Shown here one piece after another: positions 1 through 10,642 of a stretch of 64,000 nt of DNA; positions within the stretch are counted from its first letter, which is position 1, and each line of letters starts with the position of its first letter. The notes under the pieces are model-generated. The model was given only the letters and a program-made list of their open reading frames with translations, was not told where the DNA came from and ran no database searches. The stretch is from Powellomyces hirtus (taxonomy: Eukaryota; Chytridiomycota; Chytridiomycetes; Spizellomycetales; Powellomycetaceae). Location of the stretch: contig JAHLKG010000002.1 in the NCBI GenBank assembly GCA_025526995.1, forward strand, positions 930,001 through 994,000, read 5' to 3'. The position numbers were made by a program, and so were the translations under genes.

Positions 1-2456
1 GCTTGATGTAGAGTGCGGTGTCAAATTCTGATACTGAAAACCCGAGCTGTTGAAGGAAAGAGTCAAGGACCTTGTTCTATAGGCACGGTGATTGTTTAAG
101 GCCGTAAAGGGAATGGCGAAGTTTGACGACGTTGTCAGTGATGCCGGCTGGGAGCCGCATCCAGATCTCTACATCAAGATCTCCGTTAAGGAATGCGGTG
201 ATCACATCAATCTGATGGAGATGAAGATCGAGCTTGGCAGCAAGCACGAGTAGCGCCCGCAAGGTGTTAAACTTGACGACAGGCATGTATGTCTTGTTGG
301 AATGAATGCCTTCAGGCTGCGGGAAACCTTGAGCGACGAGGCAGGCTTTGAACTTTTTGATTGAACCACTGGCGTTGCGTTTAACTTTGAAGACCCATTT
401 AGACTCAACAAGATGAGTGCCGGGCGGTGTTTGTGTGGTATCCGTGTCCCACATCTTGTTGGTGCAGTGAGCTGAGAGTTAGGCGTCGATTGCCTGTTTC
501 CACTCTTTTGTGTATGGCGAGTTGGCCACCTCCTGGTAAGTGACGGGCTCGTCGATGTCAGTGCTGCATGCGGCATGCAATTCGGCGCTCACGGGAGTGC
601 CGTCATCTTCGATTCCGGTGAATCGTGTCAAGGCCTCTGAATCCTTGACGTTGTTGAGAGGTTCCCATGTTGGTTCGTTGTAGCCAAGCCACTTAACCAG
701 GAATTCCTCTCCCCCTTCACCGTTGCGAGAGAGTAAGATGCGCTCGACCACGTATTCGGGAATGATGTCGCTCTGAGCGACAGGGCTGATGTAATCAGTC
801 TCGTTGATTGTGACGTCTCGTGCGTCAATGATCGAATTGGTCGATGCATTCTAGAGGCGATTGTTGCCTTGTTTGGTGGGATGATATCCCACTAGTCAGA
901 ACGGTCCGACAGCGCGAGCTCCGTGCTTGCGGTGTGTGCGACAGCACACAGGCTGATGCATATAGGCCTCGCTCCAGCTGGTGCGGAGGTTTGATACATT
1001 GGCAGGGGTCCCAAACCAACATTGGTATGGGGTCTCTCCATTTGAGAGACGTTGACAGCGCCCGTTGACACCGATAGTTGACAGCCATAGCGAGCTCTCC
1101 CCAAAGTTTGAAAGGAGCGCAACTGTCATGAAGAATCGCTCGGACCTGATCCATGAGCGTACGGTTGAATCGTTCAGCAATGCCATTTTGCGGAGAGAGT
1201 ACGGGTGAGTGGGGTTTAACGTCATCCCATCGGCGAGCAGCTCAGCCTGCAGGGGATAGTATTTGCCTCCGTTATCGCAGCACAGCTCCTTGATCTTGGA
1301 GTCGAGATGACGTTCAGCGTGCGCGTGATAGTTTTGCCAGTAATCGATGGTTTGATCTTCGGCCTTGAGGAGGTAGGTGACGGAATACCGTGTGTATCGG
1401 TCGATGAATGTGAGGATGTAGCGGACGCCAGAGAGAGAGAGAAGACTGGCGCCCATGTCGAGGATGTCCGAATGTATGCGATCAAGGGGTTTGGTTGCAG
1501 GTCCAGGGTTTTGTCCATTGAAGGGCAGCCGGGTGGATTTACCGAGAGAGCAGCCGGAGCACAACGCGTGCTCCGGTTCGAAGTGTTTGGCAGATCGAAA
1601 TAATAGATCAGATTTGCAGCTTGAAGCGCTCGTTGTCCAATGTGCCCAAAGCGTTGATGCCATAGTTTATAGACATTGCGGTCCTTTGTTTTGCAGCTTC
1701 AATCGGGAAAGCAGCGGCGGTGGTTTCAACATAACCATCGATAAATGGCAGGTTTCCGTTGTGGCTGAGCGGCGAATGACGCAGCCGCCCTTTAAAATAG
1801 AGGAACCGTTAGTCGAGAACATGATTTCATAACCCTTCTGGTTCAAGGGTGATGTGGAAACCAGGTTGCGGCTTGCTTCAGGTATGTAGAGCACGTCAAT
1901 GCAGACTATAGCTTCTTCATCTGTGTTGTTATTGCTGATAGTAAGCGTGCCTGCTTGACAAGCGATAAGGTTTTCACCATTTGCAACGCTGATTTGAACT
2001 GCCGGGATGGGTCGCAGGTCGGTGAGAAGGATAGCATCCTTGATGATGTGCTGCGTTGTGCAAGAGTCAAGAGCAATTGAGTGCGAGGATCTGTGGTTAG
2101 TTGCCAAAACGAGGTTTGCTTCAGCAGCGGGTTCTTGCTGATGTTGTTTGAGGAGCTCACGCGCGTCCTTCATTTTCGGGCAGTTCTTCATCCAATGACC
2201 GGTTTGTTCACAGAGGAGACAGGCAGACCCTGGAACTGAGCGACGACATTGTTTTTTCCATGATTTTCGATGCGTGTGTTCATTGGTGTTGGCATCCGGG
2301 TCGCCGTGCATCACATGAGCCTCAACGTGAGACTCGGTTTTGAGTGCACGGGCGTCCCGCTCTGAGGTAAGCTGTTCCTGACAAATTGCAGCTTCCTGCG
2401 TGACGTCCAGATCAAAGAAAACCTTCGATATGATGACCGAGTAGATAGAACATTTG
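1..2456 (-). mobile_element. Copia element A1, 3' part of internal region (cut by window start)
   Basis: This stretch matches, on the minus strand, the internal region of element A2 (about 35850-38290) from integrase and RT back to the end of gag. It breaks off at 2456, where the LTR of element B2 begins, and resumes at 24967 beyond the B insertions. The B2 insertion is flanked by ATTTG (2452-2456) and GTTTG (24967-24971), a decayed 5-bp target duplication of the GCTTG seen in A2. Most differences from A2 are C-to-T or G-to-A changes, many at CpG, so this is an old, inactive copy. Confidence 0.88.
77..2314 (-). pseudogene. A1 broken gag-pol (protease, integrase, chromodomain, RT)
   Basis: Four open pieces in different frames make up a decayed Copia polyprotein. 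Read from the right, 2314-1667 holds the CX2CX4HX4C zinc knuckle (CLLCEQTGHWMKNC) and a protease region in which the usual DSG reads DSC (ALDSCTTQH). The piece 1663-896 holds the integrase zinc-binding region (ALCSGCSLGK) and catalytic region (CCDNGG). The piece 751-479 contains a chromodomain (VERILLSR, FLVKWLGY, PTWEPL) and the linker to RT. The piece 454-77 is the RT fingers and palm start (KWVFKVKR, DVITAFLNGD, LYGLKQSP). Frameshifts and stops separate them. The encoded enzymes would copy element RNA to DNA and integrate it, but this copy cannot make them. Confidence 0.85.
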
Positions 2457-2527
2457 TGTTGAGAGGTCTTGACATCTACAAACAGGAACTCAGCATACCA
2501 GATAGCTTGCTAGGTTGTTGTCAAGAC
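2457..2527 (-). repeat. B2 3' LTR, left fragment
   Basis: The first 71 bp of a family B LTR (TGTTGAGAGGTCTTG...) end in AAGAC exactly where element B1's LTR starts. The rest of this LTR lies at 7872-8298. It was split by the insertion of B1. Confidence 0.9.
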
Positions 2528-3027
2528 TGTTGAGACGTCTTGACATCTACAAACAGGAACTCAGCATACCAGATAGGTTGCTAGGTTGTTGTCAAGACTT
2601 GCAGAGGGTCTGAAGGTGCTTCCCAAGGTAGGGAAGGTCGCCTGTAGTGTTTGGCAGAGTGTACTAGACAAGTAGAGTGTGTTGGACTGTTATTATATTG
2701 GTTGGGGATGCCCAGAGGGCGTCCTTTTATAACAATTTGGATCATAGTACATGTGTAGTGACAATCTAACTGTGCCCTAGCTTGGCGAAGACGGCCCTGG
2801 CCTGGCGTAGTATTGTTCCCAATCGCAGGGTGTCTTTTTGCCTTTTCTTGGCGTTTCTATCAGCGCTCCAGACGTGTTCTAGGCCTTCCCAGGCCCTCTC
2901 CAGCTATTCTGGATCGTTCTAGACCATTCTGGACCATTCCAGACCATTCTAGACACAAGTGGATGTCCTCCCACATGTCCTGTGTGCTCTAAGTCCTCCC
3001 AGAGGCGCCCACAGGTAGATTCCAACA
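2528..3027 (-). repeat. B1 3' LTR
   Basis: A 500-bp LTR ending in CCAACA at 3027, followed by the element's polypurine tract and the end of gag-pol. It is nearly identical to 7367-7866. Confidence 0.95.
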
Positions 3028-3034
3028 CTCCCAC

Positions 3035-6000
3035 TCACGAAACATGTTTTGTGATCCCACAGGCGTCCCTCAGTTTCAAGAACTGATCCCTAGCCAGTGG
3101 TTTTGTCAAGATGTCTGCAACCATGTCCTGAGTCGAGAGATACTCTAATGCAATCTCCAAGCGTCCTAGTGCTTCTCTGATAAAGTGGTACCTCACTTCA
3201 ATGTGTTTGGTGCTGGCATGCAATGTCGGGTTCTTAGCAAGAGCAATGGCACCCTGGTTGTCCTCAAAGAGCATTGTGGGTCCATCCTGCTTGAATCCAA
3301 GCTCCCCTGCAAGCAGACGAAGCCAAACAGCTTCCTTGGTGCACTGGGCTAGTGCCATGTACTCTGCTTCCGTGCTTGAAAGAGCTACAGTGGTCTGCCG
3401 CTTGGATTGCCAGGTGATAGGCCCGTTGAACATGAAGATGAATCCAGTGGTTGATCTCCTTGTGTCCAAACATCCAGCATAGTCGGAATCCGAGTATCCA
3501 ACCAGCTTCCTAGGCTCAGAGACATTCTCTTTGCCTCCCAGAAGGATTCCAAGTTCGCTTGTGCCCTTCAGGTATCTGATGATCCGCTTGGCAGCACTCC
3601 AATGCTCCTTTCCAGGCTTTGCAAGGTACTTGGACACAATTCCAACTGCAGCAGCAATGTCAGGGCGTGTTCCTAGCATGGCATAGATCAAACTGCCCAC
3701 TGCATTCCTGTATGGCACAGAGCTCATCTCCAGCTCCTCCGTCTCATTCTGAGGTGCCATGTTGTTTCTGAGGTGCAGTCCATGTTCCATAGGCGTGGCA
3801 TGAACCTTGGCATCTCCCATGTTGAATTTCGAAACGACCTCTTCAACATACTTCTTCTGAGACAACCAGATGGTGCGGGTGCTTCTGCTCCGTCTGATGT
3901 GAATCCCAAGGAAGTAATTCAGCTCTCCAAGGTCTGTCATCTCAAAAGCTCGCCTCAGCTCCTTCTTGACATCCCCCAGCTGTTCCTTGCTTGATGAGGC
4001 CACAATGAGGTCGTCCACATAGATCAGAATGTACTCTGTTGTCCCATTCTGACTCCTGTAGTACATGCAAGGCTCTGCAGTCGACTGCACAAAGCCCATA
4101 GACTTCAGTTTGTGGTCTATCTTGTGGTTAAAGCGCCTTGCTGATTGCTTGAGGCCGTAGAGGGGTCTCCCAAGCTTGCAGACCCGTCCTGGATGCTTGG
4201 AATCCTCAAAGCCCTCCGGTTGGCGCATGTAGATCACATAGTCCAGATCCCCTTGCAAGAATGCTGTCTTCACGTCCATCTGATGTGCCTCCAAGTCATC
4301 TGTGGCAATGATGGAGAACAGCAGTCTCATGGGACCAAACTTGGCAACAGGAGCAAACGTCTCCTGATAGTCCAATCCCTCTCTCTGAGAGAATCCCTTG
4401 GCAACAAGTCTTGCCTTGTATCTGTCAAGCTCTCCTGTGTCCTTCAGCTTTCGTTTGAAGACCCACTTGCATCCAATAGCTTTTCTGCCCGTTGGCAGAT
4501 CCACAAGTTGCCATGTCCCATTCTTGGCAAGAGCATCCATCTCTTCCTGAGCAGCCTGACGCCATTGTGAAGCATCTGGCATGGTCTGGCTCTCCTTGTA
4601 GCTTGTGGGCTCGTTTGAGACAAAGGAGACAGCATAGGCAACTGCAGCAACGTTTGCAGCGTTGCTTGAAGCCTTCCACCACTCTCCTGGCGGCTTCCTG
4701 AGTCTTTTGGGGGTTGGAGAAGGCTCTGCAGCACTCTCATAGTCAGAGGACGGCTCAGGGGTCCGTTCCCTCATGTTCTCCTCTCCCTCTGACATGTCTG
4801 TGTCCTCAGAGTCGTTACTGACATCCTGCAGCTCGTCACTGACATCCTGCAGCTCGTCACTGACATCCTGCAGCTTCATTTCGGGCCCAATTCCCACTTC
4901 CAGGCTCTCAGCAGGCACTTGGGGCGTCTGAGCAGACTGGAGGGATGGAATGAAGCTCTTCTCATCGAATTTGACACTTCTGGAGAACAGGATCTTCTTA
5001 GTCTGTATGTCCATAAGCCGGTATTCCTTGCTGTGGGAGCTATACCCCAGCATGATGCACTTGACAGCAGCATCATCCAGCTTCTGGCGCTTGTTGGGTT
5101 GAATGTAGGGATAGCCAATGCATCCAAACGTCCTCAAATGTCCCAGAGATGGTGGGATACCATGGAACATCTCATAAGGCGTCTTGGGGCATGCGACAGT
5201 GGGAGATCTGTTCCTCAGATAGACTGCTGTCATGATTGCTCCTCCCCAGAAACGCTTGTCCAAGCCTGACTGCTTCAACAAACATCTCCCCATCTCCACA
5301 AGGGTACGGTTGGCTCGTTCAGCAACACCATTTTGCTGTGGAGTATTTACTGAACTCCTCTGATGCTGTGTGCCCTTCTCCTTGAAGTGGTCCCTTAGCA
5401 AGTTGCTCATGTACTCGCCTCCTGGGTCGGATCTGACAGCTTTGATCTGCTTTCCATGTAGGGGGACAAGTGCTGCTTCCAGCTCCTGATAGTGCCTAGC
5501 AACTTCTCCCTTGGTCTTCATAAGGCAAACATGGAAATATCTTGTCTTGTCATCAATGAATGTGACAAAATAGCGATATCCAGTGATCGTGGGTGGTTCA
5601 ACTGGTCCCCAGACATCTGTGTGGATCAATCCCAGCTTCTCTGATGCTCTGGAGGCCTGTGCCTTGGGGAATGGCGCTCTGCTTGCTTTGCTGAGTGCAC
5701 AAGTGTCACAAATGCTCAAGCTCCCACTAGTTTGAACGCCCTTGGCAAGCTTGGTGAGCCTTCCAATGTCTGCAACGTTCAAATGGCCGAGTCTCTGATG
5801 CCATAGGGACAAGTCCTGACTTGTTGTGTCCCTTCCAACATTGTGGGCAATCCCAGCATTTGCCTGCCCATGTGTTGTCTCGAATGTGTAGACAAATTGG
5901 TTCTCTTTGGCAAGGAAAGCCATCCCATCCTTTGCAATGATCCGAGCAGCCTGTGGTCCCACTTCAAAACAAGCTCCAGCTTTGGCAAGGCAAGCCAGTG

Positions 6001-7087
6001 ATAGGAGGTTCTTGGTCATCTTGGGGACGTGCCAGCAGTTCTGGATTTGCAGGGGCACTGTCTTCCCCTCTGTGTTGATCACCCATGTGTGAAGCGTTCC
6101 ATGCCCCACAGCTTCCAATGTGTGATTGTCTGCCATCTCAATGGCGACAGGAGACATCTTCTCATAGTCCCCAAACAGCTCTCTGCGGCCAGTCATGTGC
6201 TGAGAGGCTCCTGAGTCCAAAATCCAAGTGTTGGATGTCAGGGATGGCATCTGAGTTCCAATGGTGGTGAAAGCAAAGCCTCCAGGCGTCTGTTGAGTCG
6301 AGTTGGCCTGGTTTAGGCCCTTCTTCTCGTCTGCTGCCCTCTTGTGGCATTCCTTCTTGATGTGGCCCTTCTTGTTGCAGTAGTGACAGACCACCTCCTT
6401 CTTCCAATCTGGCTTTCCCCCAGCCTTGTTGGCCTTCTGAGCATTCCCTTTGGCGTCAGCTTGTGTGGAGAAGGCTTTTGCTGCCTTTTTAGAGTTCTTC
6501 TTTCCATCTGCACGCCTCATTTCCTCCTGCAACAGCCTGGATGTCACAAAAGCCAAGTCCAGCTTCTCACTGGTCGACTCCAGAGTCATCACAAGGGTGT
6601 CAAAGGCTTCTGGAAGGGAAGAGAGCAAGGAGAACACATGGTCCTCCTCAGAAACGGGAGCTCCGATGGCTGCAAGTTCCTGGGTCATCCTCTTGATCTT
6701 GTTGATGTGGATGGTCATGGAATCAGTTGGGTCCATTGTCACAGTGAGGAACCGACGTCTCAGGAAGTGTCTGTTGGCAACCCCCTTCTTCTCATGCACC
6801 TCCCTCAGCTTTTCCCATGCTTCAAGGGCGGATTCGGCCTCATGAACATGCATCAATTGCTCATCATTCAAAGACATGATCAGCAGAGCCAGAGCTCTCT
6901 CATCTTGATGTATCCAGTCGTCTGATGCTGTGTTGGTGGCCTTGGCAGTTCCAGAGCCGTCCTTGATGTCAATGGCATCCCAAAGTCCCTTCTCAATCAA
7001 CAGCATCTTCATTTTCAACTTCCAATGGTGAAAGTTCTCCCCAGTGAACCTCTCAATGGACACTCGGATGTCAGAGTCGCCAGCCAT
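3035..7087 (-). CDS. B1 gag-pol polyprotein (Copia), intact
   Basis: A single frame of 1350 codons. I start at the ATG of MAGDSD (7087), because the upstream open stretch has only a TTG. Domains by approximate residue: gag 1-230; zinc knuckle CHYCNKKGHIKKEC 234-247; aspartic protease WILDSGASQH (DSG 291-293); GAG-pre-integrase and HHCC (LWHQRLGH ... CDTC) 428-463; integrase DDE at D491 (IHTDVWG), D554 (RSDPGGEY) and E590 (NGVAERAN); an acidic linker with three LQDVS(D/N) repeats and no chromodomain; RT about 860-1110 with YVDDLIVA at 1023-1026; RNase H with acidic residues near 1200, 1241 and 1276. All key catalytic residues are present. The polyprotein forms the particle, matures it, reverse-transcribes the RNA and integrates the cDNA. 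Stop at 3035, eight bases from the 3' LTR. Confidence 0.95.
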   Translation of the reverse strand: MAGDSDIRVSIERFTGENFHHWKLKMKMLLIEKGLWDAIDIKDGSGTAKATNTASDDWIHQDERALALLIMSLNDEQLMHVHEAESALEAWEKLREVHEKKGVANRHFLRRRFLTVTMDPTDSMTIHINKIKRMTQELAAIGAPVSEEDHVFSLLSSLPEAFDTLVMTLESTSEKLDLAFVTSRLLQEEMRRADGKKNSKKAAKAFSTQADAKGNAQKANKAGGKPDWKKEVVCHYCNKKGHIKKECHKRAADEKKGLNQANSTQQTPGGFAFTTIGTQMPSLTSNTWILDSGASQHMTGRRELFGDYEKMSPVAIEMADNHTLEAVGHGTLHTWVINTEGKTVPLQIQNCWHVPKMTKNLLSLACLAKAGACFEVGPQAARIIAKDGMAFLAKENQFVYTFETTHGQANAGIAHNVGRDTTSQDLSLWHQRLGHLNVADIGRLTKLAKGVQTSGSLSICDTCALSKASRAPFPKAQASRASEKLGLIHTDVWGPVEPPTITGYRYFVTFIDDKTRYFHVCLMKTKGEVARHYQELEAALVPLHGKQIKAVRSDPGGEYMSNLLRDHFKEKGTQHQRSSVNTPQQNGVAERANRTLVEMGRCLLKQSGLDKRFWGGAIMTAVYLRNRSPTVACPKTPYEMFHGIPPSLGHLRTFGCIGYPYIQPNKRQKLDDAAVKCIMLGYSSHSKEYRLMDIQTKKILFSRSVKFDEKSFIPSLQSAQTPQVPAESLEVGIGPEMKLQDVSDELQDVSDELQDVSNDSEDTDMSEGEENMRERTPEPSSDYESAAEPSPTPKRLRKPPGEWWKASSNAANVAAVAYAVSFVSNEPTSYKESQTMPDASQWRQAAQEEMDALAKNGTWQLVDLPTGRKAIGCKWVFKRKLKDTGELDRYKARLVAKGFSQREGLDYQETFAPVAKFGPMRLLFSIIATDDLEAHQMDVKTAFLQGDLDYVIYMRQPEGFEDSKHPGRVCKLGRPLYGLKQSARRFNHKIDHKLKSMGFVQSTAEPCMYYRSQNGTTEYILIYVDDLIVASSSKEQLGDVKKELRRAFEMTDLGELNYFLGIHIRRSRSTRTIWLSQKKYVEEVVSKFNMGDAKVHATPMEHGLHLRNNMAPQNETEELEMSSVPYRNAVGSLIYAMLGTRPDIAAAVGIVSKYLAKPGKEHWSAAKRIIRYLKGTSELGILLGGKENVSEPRKLVGYSDSDYAGCLDTRRSTTGFIFMFNGPITWQSKRQTTVALSSTEAEYMALAQCTKEAVWLRLLAGELGFKQDGPTMLFEDNQGAIALAKNPTLHASTKHIEVRYHFIREALGRLEIALEYLSTQDMVADILTKPLARDQFLKLRDACGITKHVS

Positions 7088-7351
7088 CTTGTGCAAAGAG
7101 TGTGGCAAAATGGGATAGTCCCGGTGTTCAACCGCAAGTGGTCAGAACCTGCTCCAGAAAATCCACTCCAGTCCAGTCCAGTCCAGACAATAGCTCGTTT
7201 GATGGTCAGACGCAGGTGTCCTATGCCTGCTATCTAGGCTTCTCGAGTGCTCAAACAGTTCTCCAAGTCCTCAGCAGTACCAGTGATAGGCACAGTGACG
7301 TGTTTCCCAGATAGGGATAGAGGTGGAGTCAGTAATGTTCAGACAGCTGTG

Positions 7352-7366
7352 TCAGGGCTCATAACC
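7352..7366 (-). promoter_or_regulatory. B1 primer-binding site (initiator tRNA-Met anticodon arm)
   Basis: Directly next to the 5' LTR, the minus strand reads GGTTATGAGCCCTGA. Its complement (TCAGGGCTCATAACC) is the conserved anticodon stem-loop of eukaryotic initiator tRNA, with CAT as the anticodon. This is the half-tRNA priming arrangement known for Drosophila copia and yeast Ty5. Confidence 0.85.
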
Positions 7367-7866
7367 TGTTGAGACGTCTTGACATCTACAAACAGGAACT
7401 CAGCATACCAGATAGGTTGCTAGGTTGTTGTCAAGACTTGCAGAGGGTCTGAAGGTGCTTCCCAAGGTAGGGAAGGTCGCCTGTAGTGTTTGGCAGAGTG
7501 TACTAGACAAGTAGAGTGTGTTGGACTGTTATTATATTGGTTGGGGATGCCCAGAAGGCGTCCTTTTATAACAATTTGGATCATAGTACATGTGTAGTGA
7601 CAATCTAACTGTGCCCTAGCTTGGCCAAGACGGCCCTGGCCTGGCCTAGTATTGTTCCCAATCGCAGGGTGTCTTTTTGCCTTTTCTTGGCGTTTCTATC
7701 AGCGCTCCAGACGTGTTCTAGGCCTTCCCAGGCCCTCTCCAGCTATTCTGGATCGTTCTAGACCATTCTGGACCATTCCAGACCATTCTAGACACAAGTG
7801 GATGTCCTCCCACATGTCCTGTGTGCTCTAAGTCCTCCCAGAGGCGCCCACAGGTAGATTCCAACA
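7367..7866 (-). repeat. B1 5' LTR
   Basis: A 500-bp LTR that abuts the primer-binding site at 7366. Read in the element's sense it carries CCAATATAATAA, a plausible CCAAT/TATA promoter core. About 265 bp of untranslated leader separates it from the gag ATG. Confidence 0.93.
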
Positions 7867-8298
7867 AAGACTTGCAGAGGGTCTGAAGGTGCTTCCCAAG
7901 GTAGGGAAGGTCACCTGTAGTGTTTGGCTGAGTGTACTAGACAAGTAGAGTGTGTTGAAATGTTGTTTCATTGTTTGGGGATGCCCAGAGGGAATCCTTT
8001 ATAACAATTTGGATCATAGTACATGTGTAGTGACAATATAACTGTGCCTAGCTTGGCCAAGACAGCCTTGGCCTGGCCTAGTATTGTTCCCAATCCCAGG
8101 GTGTCTTTTTGCCTTTTCTTGGCGCTTATATCAGTGCTCCAGATGTGTTCTAGGCCTTCCCAGGCCCTCTCCAGCTATTCTGGATTGTTCTAGACCATTC
8201 TGGATCATTCCAGACCATTCTAGACACAAGTGAATGTCCTCCCACATGTCCTGTGTGCTCTAAGTCCTCCCAGAGGCGCCCACAGGTAGATTCCAACA
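7867..8298 (-). repeat. B2 3' LTR, right fragment
   Basis: After the repeated target AAGAC (7867-7871), this stretch continues the LTR broken at 2527 and ends in TTCCAACA at 8298. It differs from the young B LTRs at many positions, so B2 is older. Confidence 0.9.
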
Positions 8299-9198
8299 CT
8301 CCCACTCACGAAACATGTTTTGTGATCCCACAGGCGTCTCTCAGTTTCAAGAACTGATCCCTAGCCAGTGGTTTTGTCAAGATGTCTGCCACCATGCCCT
8401 GAGTTGGGAGATACTCTAATGCAATCTCTGAGCGTCCTAGTGCTTCTCTGATAAAGTGGTACCTCACTTCAATGTGTTTGGTGCTGGCATGCAGTGTTGG
8501 GTTCCTAGCAAGAGCAATGGCACCTTGGTTGTCCTCAAAGAGCATTGTGGGTCCATCCTGCTTGAATCCGAGCTCCCCTGCAAGCAGACAAAGCCAAACA
8601 GCTTCCTGGTGCACTAGGCTAGTGCCATGTACTCTGCTTCTGTGCTTGAAAGAGCTACAGTGGTCTGCCACTTGGATTGCCAGGTGATAGGCCCGTTGAA
8701 CATGAAGATGAATCCAGTGGTTGATCTCCTTGTGTCCAAACATCCAGCATAGTCAGAATCCGAGTATCCAATCAGCTCCCTAGGCTCAGAGGCATTCTCT
8801 TTGCCTCCCAGAAGGATTCCAAGTTTGCTTGTGCCCTTTGGGTATCTGATGATCCGCTTGGCAGCACTCCAATGCTCCTTTCCAGGCTTTGCAAGGTACT
8901 GGGACACAATTCTGCTCCGTCTGATGTGAATCCCAAGGAAGTAATTCAGCTCTCCAAGGTCTGTCATCTCAAAAGCTCGCCTCAGCTCCTTCTTGACATC
9001 CCTTAGCTGTTCCTTGCTTGATGAGGCCACAATGAGGTCATCCACATAGATCAGAATGTATTCTGTAGTCCCATTCTGGCTCCTGTAGTACATGCAAGGC
9101 TCTGCAGTGGACTGCACAAAGCCCATGGATTTCAGTTTGTGGTCCATCTTGTGCTTGAAACGCCTTGCTGATTCCTTGAGGCCGTAGAGGGGTCTCCC
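8299..9198 (-). pseudogene. B2 gag-pol fragment: RNase H and RT end
   Basis: This follows the B2 3' LTR and matches the end of the B1 polyprotein. The piece 8306-8743 covers the RNase H end (LFEDNQGAIALA). The piece 8614-9147 covers the RT palm with YVDDLIVA and part of RNase H (GYSDSDYAGC). A deletion of roughly 250 bp relative to B1 joins HIRRSRI directly to VSQYLAKP, and the two pieces are in different frames. The fragment stops at 9198 (CTCCC), the target at which B5 inserted. The rest of B2 resumes at 20834. Confidence 0.85.
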
Positions 9199-9698
9199 TG
9201 TTGAGACGTCTTGACATCTACAAACAGGAACTCAGCATACCAGATAGGTTGCTAGGTTGTTGTCAAGACTTGCAGAGGGTCTGAAGGTGCTTCCCAAGGT
9301 AGGGAAGGTCGCCTATAGTGTTTGGCAGAGTGTACTAGACAAGTAGAGTGTGTTGGACTGTTATTATATTGGTTGGGGATGCCCAGAGGGCGTCCTTTAA
9401 TAACAATTTGGATCATAGTACATGTGTAGTGACAATCTAACTGTGCCCTAGCTTGGCCAAGACGGCCCTGGCCTGGCCTAGTATTGTTCCCAATCACAGG
9501 GTGTCTTTTTGCCTTTTCTTGGCGCTTCTATCAGCGCTCCAGACGTGTTCTAGGCCTTCCCAGGCCCTCTCCAGCTATTCTGGATCGTTCTAGACCATTC
9601 TGGACCATTCCAGACCATTCTAGACACAAGTGGATGTCCTCCCACATGTCCCGTGTGCTCTAAGTCCTCCCAGAGGCGCCCACAGGTAGATTCCAACA
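9199..9698 (-). repeat. B5 3' LTR
   Basis: A 500-bp family B LTR. Its left flank CTCCC (9194-9198) recurs right after the LTR ending at 20828, which marks these two LTRs as the outer ends of one insertion into B2. Confidence 0.9.
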
Positions 9699-10142
9699 CT
9701 CCCACTCACGAAACATGTTTTGTGATCCCACAGGCGTCCCTCAGTTTCAAGAACTGATCCCTAGCCAGTGGTTTTGTCAAGATGTCTGCAACCATGTCCT
9801 GAGTCGAGAGATACTCTAATGCAATCTCCAAGCGTCCTAGTGCTTCTCTGATAAAGTGGTACCTCACTTCAATGTGTTTGGTGCTGGCATGCAATGTTGG
9901 GTTCTTAGCGAGAGCGATGGCACCCTGGTTGTCCTCAAAGAGCATTGTGGGTCCATCCTGCTTGAATCCAAGCTCCCCTGCAAGCAGACGAAGCCAAACA
10001 GCTTCCTTGGTGCACTGGGCTAGTGCCATGTACTCTGCTTCCGTGCTTGAAAGAGCTACAGTGGTCTGCCGCTTGGATTGCCAGGTGATAGGCCCGTTGA
10101 ACATGAAGATGAATCCAGTGGTTGATCTCCTTGTGTCCAAAC
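9699..10142 (-). pseudogene. B5 truncated internal region (RNase H end only)
   Basis: Only the last 444 bp of a B internal region remain: the polypurine tract and the C-terminal RNase H (open 9706-10161 with STTGFIFMFNG, STEAEYMA and FEDNQGAIA). It breaks off inside the LDTRRS segment at 10142, where the B4 3' LTR starts. The remaining B5 gag-pol is absent from the window. I infer deletion by recombination between the B4 and B5 5' LTRs. Confidence 0.85.
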
Positions 10143-10642
10143 TGTTGAGACGTCTTGACATCTACAAACAGGAACTCAGCATACCAGATAGGTTGCTAGG
10201 TTGTTGTCAAGACTTGCAGAGGGTCTGAAGGTGCTTCCCAAGGTAGGGAAGGTCGCCTGTAGTGTTTGGCAGAGTGTACTAGACAAGTAGAGTGTGTTGG
10301 ACTGTTATTATATTGGTTGGGGATGCCCAGAGGGCGTCCTTTAATAACAATTTGGATCATAGTACATGTGTAGTGACAATCTAACTGTGCCCTAGCTTGG
10401 CCAAGACGGCCCTGGCCTGGCCTAGTATTGTTCCCAATCACAGGGTGTCTTTTTGCCTTTTCTTGGCGCTTCTATCAGCGCTCCAGACGTGTTCTAGGCC
10501 TTCCCAGGCCCTCTCCAGCTATTCTGGATCGTTCTAGACCATTCTGGACCAGTCCAGACCATTCTAGACACAAGTGGATGTCCTCCCACATGTCCCGTGT
10601 GCTCTAAGTCCTCCCAGAGGCGCCCACAGGTAGATTCCAACA
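10143..10642 (-). repeat. B4 3' LTR
   Basis: A 500-bp family B LTR. Its left flank is CAAAC (10138-10142). No matching CAAAC follows the 5' LTR at 20828, so the right duplication of this insertion was lost. It shares variants (GCCTGTAG, GGACCAGTCC) with the B3 3' LTR at 16877. Confidence 0.9.

Larger units (their letters stand above)
2528..7866 (-). mobile_element. Copia element B1, complete and apparently intact
   Basis: A 5339-bp element with 500-bp LTRs at both ends (TGTTGAGACG...AGATTCCAACA as read on the plus strand), a primer-binding site, one uninterrupted gag-pol frame and a purine-rich tract (GAGTGGGAG on the minus strand) beside the 3' LTR. It is flanked by the direct repeat AAGAC (2523-2527 and 7867-7871). 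The two LTRs differ at about three positions by eye, so insertion was recent. It landed inside the 3' LTR of the older family member B2. This is the only copy in the window that looks autonomous. Confidence 0.95.

Noticed and set aside
9252..9497. An 81-codon open frame that recurs at 9252-9497, 10196-10441, 12239-12484, 17078-17323 and 20382-20627
   Set aside because: It lies wholly inside the B LTR and recurs only because the LTR does. It has no domain and older LTRs break it.
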